From contig CATLAL010000001.1 of NCBI GenBank assembly GCA_949878425.1, positions 200,706-237,956 on the forward strand: DNA of 37,251 bases, written 5' to 3'. The notes under the pieces were generated by a model. It saw nothing but the letters and a program-made list of their open reading frames with translations, did no database searches and was not told the origin of the DNA. The translations under genes were made by a program, and so were the position numbers. The DNA is from an uncultured Oscillospiraceae bacterium (GTDB lineage: Bacteria; Bacillota; Clostridia; Oscillospirales; Oscillospiraceae). Positions 7,300 to 14,777 of the stretch are shown one piece after another; within the stretch, counting starts at the first letter, position 1; the number at the start of each line of letters is the position of its first letter.

Positions 7300-8025
7300 T
7301 TACAGCTTGCTGAGGGCCGCCTTATCGCCCACCAGAGCCACATTGGGGTGCAGCTGGAGGATGGACGCGGGAACACGGGGGGTTACGGGGCCGGTGAAGG
7401 CGGCCTTGACAATGTCGGCCTTGCCCTCCCCGCTGACCAGGACCAAAATCTGGCGGGCCTGCATAATGTTCTTGATCCCCATGGTGATCGCCCTTCTGGG
7501 CACCTCGTCCTTGGAGGCGAAGAAGCGGGCGTTGGCCTCAATGGTGCTCTCCTGGAGGTCCACCACATGGGTCTCCAGCTCAAAGGCGTCGTCCGGCTCG
7601 TTGAAGCCGATGTGCCCGTTGTGGCCCATGCCCAGCACCTGGATGTCGATGCCGCCCAGATCCCGGATGATCTGGTTGTACCGGCGGCAGGCCTCGTCCG
7701 GATCCGCGGCCAGGCCGTCCGGCACGTTGGTATTGGCGGGATCGATGTTGACATGGTCAAAGAGATTTTTCTGCATGAAATAGCGGTAACTCTGGTCGTG
7801 GTCCGGAGACAGGCCTACGTACTCGTCCAGATTCACCGACTTGACTTGGCTGAAATCCAGATCGCCCTTGTTATACCAGCTGACAAGCTGCTTGTACATC
7901 CCGATCGGCGTGGAGCCCGTGGCCAGCCCCAGCACGCTGTTCGGATTGAGGATCACCTGGGCGGAGAGAATATTGGCCGCCTTGCGGCTCATATTTTCGT
8001 AGCTCTCAGCAACATAAATTCGCAT
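7300..8025 (-). CDS. nagB: Glucosamine-6-phosphate deaminase
   Basis: This 241-residue cytosolic enzyme converts glucosamine-6-phosphate to fructose-6-phosphate and ammonia, feeding amino sugars into glycolysis. Signatures are LGLATGSTPIGMY (phosphate loop, about residue 34), VNLDEYVGL (catalytic Asp/Glu region) and the active-site segment LGMGHNGHIGFNEP near residue 130. The length equals the short Firmicute form, lacking the allosteric C-terminus of the E. coli enzyme. The position of E. coli Asp141 is Asn, as in the Bacillus NagB type. The start is the ATG at 8025 with AAGGAG 8 nt upstream; a longer frame runs across the promoter and is not used. There is no nagA next door. A strong promoter lies at 8141-8169, divergent from that of the SDR gene. 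Confidence 0.95.
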   Translation of the reverse strand: MRIYVAESYENMSRKAANILSAQVILNPNSVLGLATGSTPIGMYKQLVSWYNKGDLDFSQVKSVNLDEYVGLSPDHDQSYRYFMQKNLFDHVNIDPANTNVPDGLAADPDEACRRYNQIIRDLGGIDIQVLGMGHNGHIGFNEPDDAFELETHVVDLQESTIEANARFFASKDEVPRRAITMGIKNIMQARQILVLVSGEGKADIVKAAFTGPVTPRVPASILQLHPNVALVGDKAALSKL

Positions 8026-8140
8026 CTTTTGGTTCTCCTTCATAAATTTGTTGGCGGGCGCCGGAGGTTTGATGCGCCCAAGAGACGGAGCCTTCGGAGG
8101 GGCGCCTGGACGGCCTGGGACTTTTACCCAAGGTACTGTT

Positions 8141-8169
8141 ATTGTACAGGAGACGCCCCGGTTTGTCAA
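8141..8169 (-). promoter_or_regulatory. Promoter of nagB
   Basis: On the minus strand TTGACA (8169-8164) and TACAAT (8146-8141) are separated by 17 nt, close to consensus. The leader is about 110 nt long and GC-rich, and I recognise no known riboswitch in it. Confidence 0.8.
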
Positions 8170-8269
8170 TATGCCAGGAAGGACAGCCTGCGTTTCGCGG
8201 CCTGTGCGGGCGCGTCCAGACGCGGCCGCGCCCCGGAAGCCCGCCGCCGTGATCCCTTCCAAACGCGGC

Positions 8270-8298
8270 TTGACAAGCACCCTGGGATTTGGTAGAAT
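8270..8298 (+). promoter_or_regulatory. Promoter of the SDR gene
   Basis: TTGACA (8270-8275) and TAGAAT (8293-8298) are separated by 17 nt. The leader to the start at 8445 is about 140 nt. Confidence 0.8.
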
Positions 8299-8444
8299 TT
8301 GTATAATTGAGGATAGAATGATTTGAATTGGCGGCAGGCGATAGGCTTTCTATCTGTGCCCCGATGCGGCATACAGCCGGAACGCAGCGGCGGCATGGAT
8401 TCGCGGGCACCCTATTTCGAGCTGTAACAGAAAGGATGGAGCGC

Positions 8445-9182
8445 ATGCTAAAAAACAAGACGGCCGTTGTCACAGGCGGCACGCGGGGCATTGGCCTCGC
8501 CATCGTGAAAAAGTACCTGGAGAACGGCGCCAACGTGGCCGTGGCCGGTTCCAGGCAGGAGACCGTGGACAAGGCCTTGGCGGTCCTCGGCCAGTACGGG
8601 GACCGCGTCATGGGTATCTGGCCGGATCTCTGTGATCCGGAGGCGGTAGCCGGCGCCTTTGCCGGCATAAGGGACCGCTTCGGTTCTCTGGACATTCTGG
8701 CCAACAACGCCGGCGTATCCTCCCGCACCAGCCTCTACGACTATACCCTGGAGGAGTTCTCCAAAATTCTGGACATCAATCTCAAGGCGGTCTTTGTCTG
8801 CTCCCAGGCGGCAGCCCGGATCATGAAGCCTCAGGGCGGCGGCGTCATCATCAACACCAGCTCCATGGTGGCCGAGTACGGCCAGAGCGCCGGCTGCGGC
8901 TACCCCGCCACCAAATTCGCCGTCAACGGCCTGACAAAATCCCTGGCCCGGGAGCTGGCGAAGGATCAGATCCGCGTCAACGCCGTGGCCCCCGGCGTCA
9001 CCAGGACGGACATGGTGGCGGCGCTGCCGGCGGAGATGGTGGAGCGCATTTCCGCCGGCATCCCCCTGGGCCGCGTCGGCGAGCCGCTGGATATCGCCAA
9101 CGCCTACCTGTTCCTGGCCAGCGACCTGGCCTCCTACGTCACCGGCGTCACGCTGCGGGTGGACGGCGCGGCAATGGTTTAG
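8445..9182 (+). CDS. Short-chain dehydrogenase/reductase (FabG-like)
   Basis: This 245-residue classical SDR of the NAD(P)H-dependent oxidoreductase superfamily has a complete Rossmann fold. The cofactor loop TGGTRGIG lies near residue 10, NNAG near 88, a catalytic Ser in INTSSM, and the catalytic pair Tyr-x3-Lys as YPATK near 155. The C-terminus matches FabG-type proteins ([30 protein letters not shown]). Substrate cannot be assigned: without fab genes nearby a housekeeping 3-oxoacyl-ACP reductase role is uncertain, and a sugar or steroid dehydrogenase role is equally possible. The start at 8445 is set by AAGGA about 9 nt upstream. It is monocistronic or reads into rubrerythrin 2 (62 nt downstream) past a weak hairpin. 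Confidence 0.88.
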   Translation: MLKNKTAVVTGGTRGIGLAIVKKYLENGANVAVAGSRQETVDKALAVLGQYGDRVMGIWPDLCDPEAVAGAFAGIRDRFGSLDILANNAGVSSRTSLYDYTLEEFSKILDINLKAVFVCSQAAARIMKPQGGGVIINTSSMVAEYGQSAGCGYPATKFAVNGLTKSLARELAKDQIRVNAVAPGVTRTDMVAALPAEMVERISAGIPLGRVGEPLDIANAYLFLASDLASYVTGVTLRVDGAAMV

Positions 9183-9203
9183 CGCCGGCTGTGAACCGGC
9201 GCT
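9181..9203 (+). terminator. Weak hairpin after the SDR gene
   Basis: The 8-bp stem AGCGCCGG/CCGGCGCT overlaps the stop codon and has no U-tract. It may attenuate but probably does not fully stop transcription into rubrerythrin 2. Confidence 0.4.
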
Positions 9204-9243
9204 GGAATCCGTCAAATCAAACATCAGAAAGGGGATTTTTCTT

Positions 9244-9780
9244 ATGAACAAGTACGCTGGAACCCAGACCGAGAAGAACCTGGAGGCGGCCTTTGCCGGG
9301 GAGTCCCAGGCCCGGAACAAGTATACATACTTTGCCTCCAAGGCCAAGAAGGAGGGCTTTGAGCAGATCGCGGCCCTGTTCCTCAAGACCGCCGACAACG
9401 AGAAGGAGCACGCCAAGCTGTGGTTCAAGGAGCTGGAGGGCATCGGCTCCACCGCCGAGAATCTGGGCGCGGCCGCCGCCGGCGAGAACTACGAGTGGAC
9501 CGATATGTACGCCGGGTTTGCCGAGACCGCCGAGAGGGAGGGCTTCCCGGAGCTGGCGGCCAAGTTCCGCCTGGTGGGCGCCATTGAGAAGCGCCACGAG
9601 GAGCGCTACCGCGCTCTGCTGCGGAATGTGGAGGCCCAGGAGGTCTTTCAGCGCAGCGAGGTCAAGGTCTGGGAGTGCCGCAACTGCGGCCACATTGTCG
9701 TAGGCGAGAAGGCCCCGGAAATTTGTCCCGCCTGCGCCCATCCTCAGGCATATTTTGAACTCTCTGCGGAAAATTATTAA
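9244..9780 (+). CDS. Rubrerythrin, second copy
   Basis: This is a 178-residue rubrerythrin with the same peroxidase role as the protein at 6644, but a distinct lineage ([20 protein letters not shown]). Iron ligands appear in [21 protein letters not shown] and [10 protein letters not shown], and the C-terminal rubredoxin centre as CRNCGH...CPACAH. Compared with the first copy the linker is shorter and the first helix starts without the extra leader. AAAGGGG precedes the ATG by 9-10 nt. Two different rubrerythrins 2 kb apart point to a need to remove peroxide in a strict anaerobe. A terminator hairpin follows. Confidence 0.93.
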   Translation: MNKYAGTQTEKNLEAAFAGESQARNKYTYFASKAKKEGFEQIAALFLKTADNEKEHAKLWFKELEGIGSTAENLGAAAAGENYEWTDMYAGFAETAEREGFPELAAKFRLVGAIEKRHEERYRALLRNVEAQEVFQRSEVKVWECRNCGHIVVGEKAPEICPACAHPQAYFELSAENY

Positions 9781-9792
9781 TACCAGCAAAAG

Positions 9793-9832
9793 CAGAGGCT
9801 GGACCGGCCTGTGAAAGCCGGTTCAGCCTCCG
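9793..9832 (+). terminator. Hairpin terminator after rubrerythrin 2
   Basis: The 14-bp stem GAGGCTGGACCGGC pairs with GCCGGTTCAGCCTC. There is only a weak T-rich tail downstream. Confidence 0.6.
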
Positions 9833-9894
9833 CCTATTGAAAAAGGGCCGCTTTGCCGCTGGACAAGTCTGCGGGAAGGATGGGACCACATCAT

Positions 9895-10671
9895 ATGACA
9901 GCCGAAGTAATGCGGGGAATTTTCCTCCCCTTTGCGGGGACAGTTTTGGGCGCGGCCTGCGTCTTTTTCATGCGCGGCGCTCTTCACGCGGGGGTGCAGC
10001 GGGTTCTGGCCGGCTTTGCCGCCGGGGTCATGGCCGCGGCGGCGGTCTGGAGTCTGCTGATTCCCGCCATGGAGCAGGCGTCGGACATGGGGGAATTTGC
10101 CTTTGTCCCGGCGGCGGCCGGATTCTGGCTGGGCACCCTGTTCCTGCTGGTACTGGACCGGACCATTCCCCATCTGCACCAGGATAGCGATGCGCCGGAG
10201 GGCCTTCAGGCCCGGCTGAAGCGAACCACCATGCTGGTGCTGGCCGTCACGCTGCACAACATCCCGGAGGGCATGGCGGTGGGGGTGGTCCTGGCGGGAT
10301 GGACGGCGGAAAGCGCGCCGATCACCGCCGCGGGCGCGCTGGCCCTGTCCATTGGCATCGCCATTCAGAACCTTCCCGAGGGGGCCATCATCTCCCTGCC
10401 GCTCCGGTCGGAGGGGGCGGGGAAGGGGAGGGCCTTTCTATATGGGGCTCTGTCCGGCGTGGCGGAGCCTCTGGCGGCTCTTGTGACCTTCTGCGCGGCG
10501 GAGCGGATCCTCCAGGCCCTGCCCTGCCTGCTCGGCTTCGCGGCGGGGGCCATGATCTATGTAGTCGTGGAGGAGCTGATTCCGGAGGCGTCTGAGCACT
10601 CCAATATGGGCGCGCTCTCGTTCGCGGCGGGATTTACGGTCATGATGGCACTGGATGTGGCGCTTGGATGA
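9895..10671 (+). CDS. ZIP family metal transporter
   Basis: This membrane protein of about 258 residues belongs to the ZIP family (zinc/iron/manganese import; ZupT/GufA type). Eight hydrophobic segments are visible. The metal-site helices are intact: TM4 with LHNIPEGMAVG and TM5 with IQNLPEGAIISLPL, plus the acidic VVEELIPE near the end. A short His/Asp stretch (PHLHQDSD) lies in the loop before TM4. Three starts are possible (9853, 9880, 9895); I prefer the ATG at 9895 because GGAAGGATGGGA lies at a usable distance upstream and the hydrophobic part begins at once. Metal specificity cannot be read. It is the last gene before the chromate-transporter remnant. Confidence 0.85.
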   Translation: MTAEVMRGIFLPFAGTVLGAACVFFMRGALHAGVQRVLAGFAAGVMAAAAVWSLLIPAMEQASDMGEFAFVPAAAGFWLGTLFLLVLDRTIPHLHQDSDAPEGLQARLKRTTMLVLAVTLHNIPEGMAVGVVLAGWTAESAPITAAGALALSIGIAIQNLPEGAIISLPLRSEGAGKGRAFLYGALSGVAEPLAALVTFCAAERILQALPCLLGFAAGAMIYVVVEELIPEASEHSNMGALSFAAGFTVMMALDVALG

Positions 10672-10712
10672 ACGGCCTCCATGCGCCGTGGGATGGAAAT
10701 GAAGGGCTCCTT

Positions 10713-10897
10713 ATGAGAAAGTACGGCCTATTGGCGGAGCTGTTTTTCGTTTTCCCGAAAATCGGACTGTTTCCTTTGGCGGCGGGTATGCCGTGATCGC
10801 TCTGATTGGGCACACCTGCGTGGGGCGGAAGGGGTGGATTACGCACGATGATATGATGACGATCACCGTTGTCGCGGAATCCACGCCCGGGCCTTGA
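10713..10897 (+). pseudogene. Chromate transporter (ChrA-type) N-terminal remnant, frameshifted and truncated
   Basis: Reading starts at the ATG at 10713 as MRKYGLLAELFFVFPKIGLF and then needs a frame change near 10772-10775. There a base seems to be missing, so the expected FGGGYAVIAL reads as PLAAGMP-stop. The shifted frame continues as FGGGYAVIALIGHTC, WITHDDMM and VAESTPGP before a TGA at 10895. These pieces match, in order, the first transmembrane segments of chromate transporters (KIG-F-FGGGYA-I and AESTPGP are family signatures). Only about 60 of roughly 180-190 residues of one half-protein remain. A ribosome-binding-like AAGGG still precedes the ATG. It is a decayed gene; assembly error at the frameshift could explain the shift but not the truncation. 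Confidence 0.8.
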
Positions 10898-10930
10898 ACG
10901 AAATTTTGATTCTCTTCACCGCATTCACAA

Positions 10931-10972
10931 GCAAAAGACGCCGCGGCCTCCCCCCGTATGGGGAGACCGCGG
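10931..10972 (-). terminator. Terminator of pfkA
   Basis: The 13-bp GC-rich stem (10941-10953 with 10960-10972) is followed on the minus strand by CGTCTTTTGC. It lies about 90 nt after the pfkA stop. Confidence 0.75.
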
Positions 10973-11059
10973 CAGTTCCATGGGCTGTATTGCCAATATG
11001 GCCCAATTGGATTGCCGGCCATATCCGATAAGCAGTATGCCGGCCCATGCCTCTCTTGA

Positions 11060-12145
11060 TCAATCTCCGAAGCCGGCTCCGGTATCCCGGGCGGTCTGGA
11101 TGAGGGGGTGGTCGGTGGGGAGGAACTTGGTCTGGCTGGCGGCCTCCTCCAGGGGGACGCGGACGATCTGGCCGGCCTGGACGCCGATCATATACCCGTA
11201 CTGCCGCTCCATGATGAGCCGGGCGGCGGCGACGCCGAAGCGGGTGGCCAGCACCCGGTCGTAGGGACAGGCCTGGCCGCCTCTCTGGTAGTGGCCGGGG
11301 ACGGTGACCCGGGTCTCCTGGCCGGTAGCCCGCTTCAGGTCCGCGGCAATGCGGTAGGAGATGGTGGAGTAGGGGTTGGCGTCCTTGAGGCGGCGGCGCT
11401 CCTCCTCGGAGAGGATCTTATCCTCCTTGGAGATGGCCCCCTCGGCCACGGCGATGATGGAGAAGGTGCGCCCCTCCTTCTTCCGGCGCTCGATGGTCCG
11501 GGCCACGCTCTCAATGTCGTAGGGGATCTCGGGAATGAGGATGGCGTCCGCGCCGCCGGCGATTCCGGCGGTGAGGGTGAGCCAGCCCGCGTCCCGGCCC
11601 ATCACCTCCACCAGGAAGATCCTCCGGTGGGCCAGGGCGGTGGAGTGGATGCAGTCGATCACTGTGGTGGCGATGTCGGCGGCGGACTGGAAGCCAAAGG
11701 TCTCGTCAGTGCCGTAGATGTCGTTGTCAATGGTCTTGGGCAGCGTGATGATGTTCATGCCCGCGTCCTGGAGGAGCTTGGCGCTCTTCTGGGTGCCGTT
11801 GCCCCCCAGGACCACCAGGCAGTCCAGATTCAGCCGGTTGTAGGTGTCCAGCATGGCGGGCATCACGTCGTTGCCCTCGTGGTCCACAATGGCCTTGCCG
11901 GGGACGTAGGGCTGACGGGACGTGCCCAGGATGGTGCCGCCGGTGCTGATGATGCCGGAGAAGTCGATGGGGCGCATGTACTGGTAGTCGTTCTCAATGA
12001 GGCCCCGGTAGCCGTCGTACATACCGAAGATCTCAATGTTGTCCACGTACTGGTACAGCGTCTTGCCCACGCCCCGGATAGCGGCGTTGAGCCCCTGGCA
12101 GTCGCCGCCGCTGGTCAGCAGGCCGACCCGTGTTTTTCGTTTCAT
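11060..12145 (-). CDS. pfkA: 6-phosphofructokinase
   Basis: This 361-residue glycolytic enzyme phosphorylates fructose-6-phosphate. Signatures are LLTSGGDCQGLNAAIRG at the N-terminus, GGNGTQKSA near residue 114 and LPKTIDNDI near 135, followed by the long-clade inserts. In this superfamily Gly117 at the nucleotide site favours ATP over pyrophosphate. The Lys of PKTIDND is shared by pyrophosphate-dependent and group III (long clade) enzymes. The pair Gly + Lys therefore fits a group III ATP-type enzyme, but phosphoryl donor and allostery need assay. The start at 12145 has AGGAGG 6 nt upstream. The gene is monocistronic with its own terminator; upstream lie repeat elements. A second PFK elsewhere in the genome is possible. 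Confidence 0.93.
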   Translation of the reverse strand: MKRKTRVGLLTSGGDCQGLNAAIRGVGKTLYQYVDNIEIFGMYDGYRGLIENDYQYMRPIDFSGIISTGGTILGTSRQPYVPGKAIVDHEGNDVMPAMLDTYNRLNLDCLVVLGGNGTQKSAKLLQDAGMNIITLPKTIDNDIYGTDETFGFQSAADIATTVIDCIHSTALAHRRIFLVEVMGRDAGWLTLTAGIAGGADAILIPEIPYDIESVARTIERRKKEGRTFSIIAVAEGAISKEDKILSEEERRRLKDANPYSTISYRIAADLKRATGQETRVTVPGHYQRGGQACPYDRVLATRFGVAAARLIMERQYGYMIGVQAGQIVRVPLEEAASQTKFLPTDHPLIQTARDTGAGFGD

Positions 12146-12178
12146 AGCAGCCTCCTTTTTTATTGACTCAAGCTTGTT

Positions 12179-12214
12179 ATACTTTTTCTTGAAAGAAAAA
12201 GTATCAAAAAGAAC
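12179..12214. repeat. AT-rich palindrome, first half of a bipartite hairpin element
   Basis: ATACTTTTTCTT-GA-AAGAAAAAGTAT (12179-12204) is a perfect palindrome and is followed by CAAAAAGAAC. The same plan occurs at 22635-22702 and 35903-35973. Here the unit stops exactly where the 165-bp element begins. Confidence 0.7.
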
Positions 12215-12215
12215 T

Positions 12216-12380
12216 TAGGGCCTGTTCACACAAGAGAAATGAGGGGATTTTCGAGGAAATTTTTGCCGTAAGCAGGGCAATAATTTGCAGGCGTACTGCC
12301 GTACGTCAAAAATTTTTAACGCGGCAGACGGCAAAATTGGCCGGAAAGCCCCGCGTTTCGCCTTATGTGAACAGGCCCTA
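12216..12380. mobile_element. 165-bp non-coding element with 19-bp terminal inverted repeats
   Basis: The ends TAGGGCCTGTTCACACAAG (12216-12234) and the complement of 12362-12380 match at 18 of 19 positions. The interior is AT-rich with nested hairpins and no credible gene. A 166-bp element with related ends lies at 33719-33884. Size, inverted ends and lack of coding suggest a MITE-like or other mobile non-coding element. No clear target duplication is visible apart from possible TA bases at both ends. Confidence 0.65.
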
Positions 12381-12398
12381 GGCAACGCTTGCGCCGCC

Positions 12399-12436
12399 GG
12401 GCCTGTCGTTGGCGGCGAAGCCGACAATGACGGCCC
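12399..12436. repeat. Imperfect GC-rich palindrome
   Basis: GGGCCTGTCGTTGGC pairs imperfectly with GCCGACAATGACGGCCC around a short loop. It looks like another dispersed intergenic palindrome. The plus-strand open frame crossing it is not supported as a gene. Confidence 0.45.
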
Positions 12437-12543
12437 TAACGAGCCTAAACCCATTGCAGTTCCTGGATTACTGCCCGATGACGGAATAACGGCTTTAATT
12501 GAGAAATAGTATTGAAAAATGTCGCTATGCCCAAACAGAACGA

Positions 12544-12580
12544 GAGCGCCGGTCGGTAATAGTATACCGAACCGGCGCTC
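12544..12580 (-). terminator. Hairpin after the HAD phosphatase gene
   Basis: The 15-bp stem GAGCGCCGGTTCGGTA/TACCGACCGGCGCTC has a 6-nt loop. Its U-tract is weak on the minus strand. Confidence 0.55.
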
Positions 12581-12616
12581 AAAATGCAATCCCCTCCAAG
12601 AGGTCCTGCAAAAAGT

Positions 12617-13441
12617 TTACAAACCCTCCGTCAGCCCCATCCGGGCCAGGGCCTTTGCCACGCCGCCGTCGGCGCAGCTCTCGCAGACCTGGTCCGCCAG
12701 GGCCTTGACCTCCTCCGGCGCGTTGCCCATGGCCACGCCAATCCCGGCGGCGCGCAGCATGGCCGCGTCGTTCATGCTGTCGCCGAAGGCCACGGCCCGG
12801 TCAAGCCCCAGGCCGAAGTGGGCGCAGACCCTCTCCACGGCCCTGCCCTTGTCCACGTCCCGGTCCGACACTTCTCCGGCCAGGACTGTGACGCCGGGAA
12901 CCATGTTCTCAAAGCACACGAAGCTTACCGGTTCCCCCTCCAGCCGCCGGGCCGCCCGCTCCACCTGCTCCCGGCTTTCCGCCTGAAAGCTGATTTTATA
13001 GATGGGCTCGCCGGTGTACTCCTCCAGCTTCCGCCAGCCGGTCTCCGTGGCCATGCGCATCAGCTCGCTGCTGCCGCCCTCCTCCGGCAGGAGGAGGAAC
13101 TCCTCCTGGCTCCGGTAGGCCCCGCTGGCGCACTCCAGGGCATAGCTGGCCACCGCGTCCTCCACGGCGGCGCGAATCCGGTCCGAGAGCGCCCGGGGCA
13201 TGGCCCGGTCCAGGAGGACCTGGCCGTCCACTACGATCCTGGCCCCGGCGCTGTAGATCCCGCCGTCAAAGCCGATGGCCGCCACCGCCGGGGGGACGGT
13301 GCTCTCCGTGCGCCCGGTGCTGAGAAAGGCCAGATGCCCCGCCCGGCGGGCGGAGCGGACGGCCTCCACCACGGCCTCCCCGGGCAGCTGGCCCGGGATA
13401 GCCAGGGTTCCGTCAATATCAAAGAAAAGCAGCCGCTTCAC
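12617..13441 (-). CDS. Cof-type HAD-superfamily phosphatase
   Basis: This 274-residue cytosolic hydrolase of the Cof/HAD-IIB type is a small-molecule phosphatase, usually acting on sugar phosphates or flavin-related phosphates. The four HAD motifs are visible: FFDIDGTLA (nucleophile Asp) at residue 8, FLSTGR near 40, the conserved Lys in DKGRAVE near 199, and AFGDSMNDAAML near 218. A C2-type cap lies between motifs II and III. The gene starts one nucleotide after the stop of the VanY-like gene, so the two are co-transcribed. Nothing in the context fixes the substrate. Confidence 0.9.
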   Translation of the reverse strand: MKRLLFFDIDGTLAIPGQLPGEAVVEAVRSARRAGHLAFLSTGRTESTVPPAVAAIGFDGGIYSAGARIVVDGQVLLDRAMPRALSDRIRAAVEDAVASYALECASGAYRSQEEFLLLPEEGGSSELMRMATETGWRKLEEYTGEPIYKISFQAESREQVERAARRLEGEPVSFVCFENMVPGVTVLAGEVSDRDVDKGRAVERVCAHFGLGLDRAVAFGDSMNDAAMLRAAGIGVAMGNAPEEVKALADQVCESCADGGVAKALARMGLTEGL

Positions 13442-13442
13442 G

Positions 13443-14435
13443 TCATCCCTCCGTTTCTCCCAAATACTCCTCCAGGCACACGCCCTGGCTGTAGATCTCC
13501 TCCGCGGCCTCCCGGCCCACGTAGCGGTAGTGCCAGGGCTCGTAGATGATGCCCGTGATCTCGCTCTTGTCGTTGGGGTAGCGGAGGATGAAGCCGTACT
13601 CCCAGCTGTGGGCCATGAGCCACTGCTGCACGGCGGTGCTCTCCTGGGACTCGTCCAGATTCTGGTTGTTCACGTCCACGATGTCCAGGGCCAGGCCCAG
13701 CTGGTGCTCGCTGGTGCCGGGGACCGCCACCACCGTCCCCGCCGCGGCCACGGCGTCCTCCTGGGAGTAGCCCTGGGCCACGAGGCGGTTGATCTTGTTC
13801 TGATATAAGTACTCCTGCTTCTCCTGGGTGCGGTAGGAGGAGCAGATCATGGGGGAGAGGCCGTCCGCCCGGCAGGCGTCCATCATCTCCTGAAGGTCCG
13901 GGTAGCAGCGCTCGTCCACCGCGTGGCCGTTGTCCAGCTGCTTTAATGTAAGCTCATAGTCCTCCGGCAGAAAGTTCCAGGGGTTCACCAGGATGAGCCG
14001 CCAATCGTCCCGGTCCGGCCCCTCCTGGGGGGCCTCCGGCGGCGTGACGCCGTTGCTGGGGACCGGCTCCTCCGGCTTTACGGCGGAGAGGAGGCCGCCA
14101 TCATCGCCGGCTTCATCCGCCCCGCCGGAGGAGTTGTCCGGCGCTCCGGCGGAGTTGTCCGGCGCTCCGGCGGAGTTGTCCGGCGCTCCGGCGGACGGGG
14201 CGTCTCTACCATCGCCGTTCTGGGCCTGGGCGGGGGCCGGATTCTTGAAGAGGAACACCCCCACTGCCGCGCACAGCGCCAGCGCAAGGAGGAGTCCCGC
14301 GGGACCCCGGCGCCGGCGCCGCCGCCTGCCGCCGGAGGGCCTGGGGGAGCCGGAGGGCCTGGGGGAGCCAGAGGGCCTGGAGGAGCCAGAGGGCCTGGAG
14401 GACCTGGAAGGAACTGTAATCTCTCTTTCGTACAT
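13443..14435 (-). CDS. VanY-family D-alanyl-D-alanine carboxypeptidase, membrane-anchored
   Basis: This 330-residue zinc peptidase trims the terminal D-Ala from peptidoglycan stem peptides. The N-terminus is cytoplasmic and basic with four RPSG tandem repeats (about 13-36) and a run of Arg. One transmembrane helix (about 46-63) follows, then an extracellular low-complexity stalk with three SAGAPDN repeats (81-101) and the VanY domain (about 150-325). Its metal-site motifs are ICSSYRTQEKQ, GTSEHQLGLALDI and EPWHYRYVG. Both repeat tracts are also exact or near-exact tandem DNA repeats, so their length may vary between strains. It heads a two-gene operon with the HAD phosphatase, from the promoter at 14566-14594. 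No van resistance genes are near, so housekeeping wall trimming is likelier than glycopeptide resistance. Confidence 0.92.
   Translation of the reverse strand: MYEREITVPSRSSRPSGSSRPSGSPRPSGSPRPSGGRRRRRRRGPAGLLLALALCAAVGVFLFKNPAPAQAQNGDGRDAPSAGAPDNSAGAPDNSAGAPDNSSGGADEAGDDGGLLSAVKPEEPVPSNGVTPPEAPQEGPDRDDWRLILVNPWNFLPEDYELTLKQLDNGHAVDERCYPDLQEMMDACRADGLSPMICSSYRTQEKQEYLYQNKINRLVAQGYSQEDAVAAAGTVVAVPGTSEHQLGLALDIVDVNNQNLDESQESTAVQQWLMAHSWEYGFILRYPNDKSEITGIIYEPWHYRYVGREAAEEIYSQGVCLEEYLGETEG
14131..14193. repeat. Three tandem 21-bp repeats coding the SAGAPDN stalk
   Basis: The unit GAGTTGTCCGGCGCTCCGGC(G) occurs three times without mismatch inside the VanY-like gene. Each copy adds seven residues to the extracellular stalk. 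Confidence 0.85.
14333..14404. repeat. Four tandem 18-bp repeats coding the cytoplasmic RPSG tract
   Basis: The unit CGGAGGGCCTGGGGGAGC occurs twice exactly and twice with few changes. It encodes six-residue Ser/Arg/Pro/Gly units at the N-terminus of the VanY-like protein. Confidence 0.8.
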
Positions 14436-14565
14436 CGCTCATACCGTCCTGTTCTTTTGGGATGGGGCCAGCATACAGCGTCTATGTATAGAGCTCCCAT
14501 CTTTTTTCCATCGTATTTGTATCGAAGGGGGGCGTCCCGCCCCATTTCATCCTTCATATCTTTTG

Positions 14566-14594
14566 ATTATAGCACCCGGCGGAGAAAATAGCAA
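14566..14594 (-). promoter_or_regulatory. Promoter of the vanY-like/HAD operon
   Basis: On the minus strand TTGCTA (14594-14589) and TATAAT (14571-14566) are separated by 17 nt. The leader to the ATG at 14435 is about 125 nt and contains no recognised riboswitch. Confidence 0.75.
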
Positions 14595-14658
14595 CCATCG
14601 GAAGGCGGAAATTCCTCCATAAATCTGGGGGAAGCTTGATTCCACGATTTCAAGGGGG

Positions 14659-14775
14659 GCCTATCGATTCGACGGCCCCGGGGGCTCCGCGAAACGTGGG
14701 CGGTACTTTTTGCACGAGCAAAAAGCACCCAAAACACGCCGGGGGCTGCCCCCCGGAGCTAGCGACAAGATAGGC
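14659..14775. repeat. AGATAGGC-family element enclosing a double hairpin
   Basis: The ends are GCCTATC (14659) and GATAGGC (14769-14775). Inside lie a TACTTTTTGC/GCAAAAAG hairpin, a CCCAAAACACG linker and a CCGGGGGC-TG-CCCCCCGG hairpin. The segment CCCCGGAGCTA...AAGATAGGC also occurs at 30285 and, diverged, at 30363. It fills most of the gap between mfd and the vanY-like operon. Confidence 0.7.
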
Positions 14776-14777
14776 GC

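Noticed and set aside
12285..12509. Possible 74-residue gene ending in ...PGLLPDDGITALIEK
   Set aside because: The end looked protein-like, but the frame crosses the 165-bp element and a palindrome, and it lacks a ribosome-binding site.
13443..14435. VanY as a vancomycin-resistance gene
   Set aside because: No vanRS, vanHAX or similar genes are near, and VanY-family carboxypeptidases are common housekeeping enzymes in Firmicutes.
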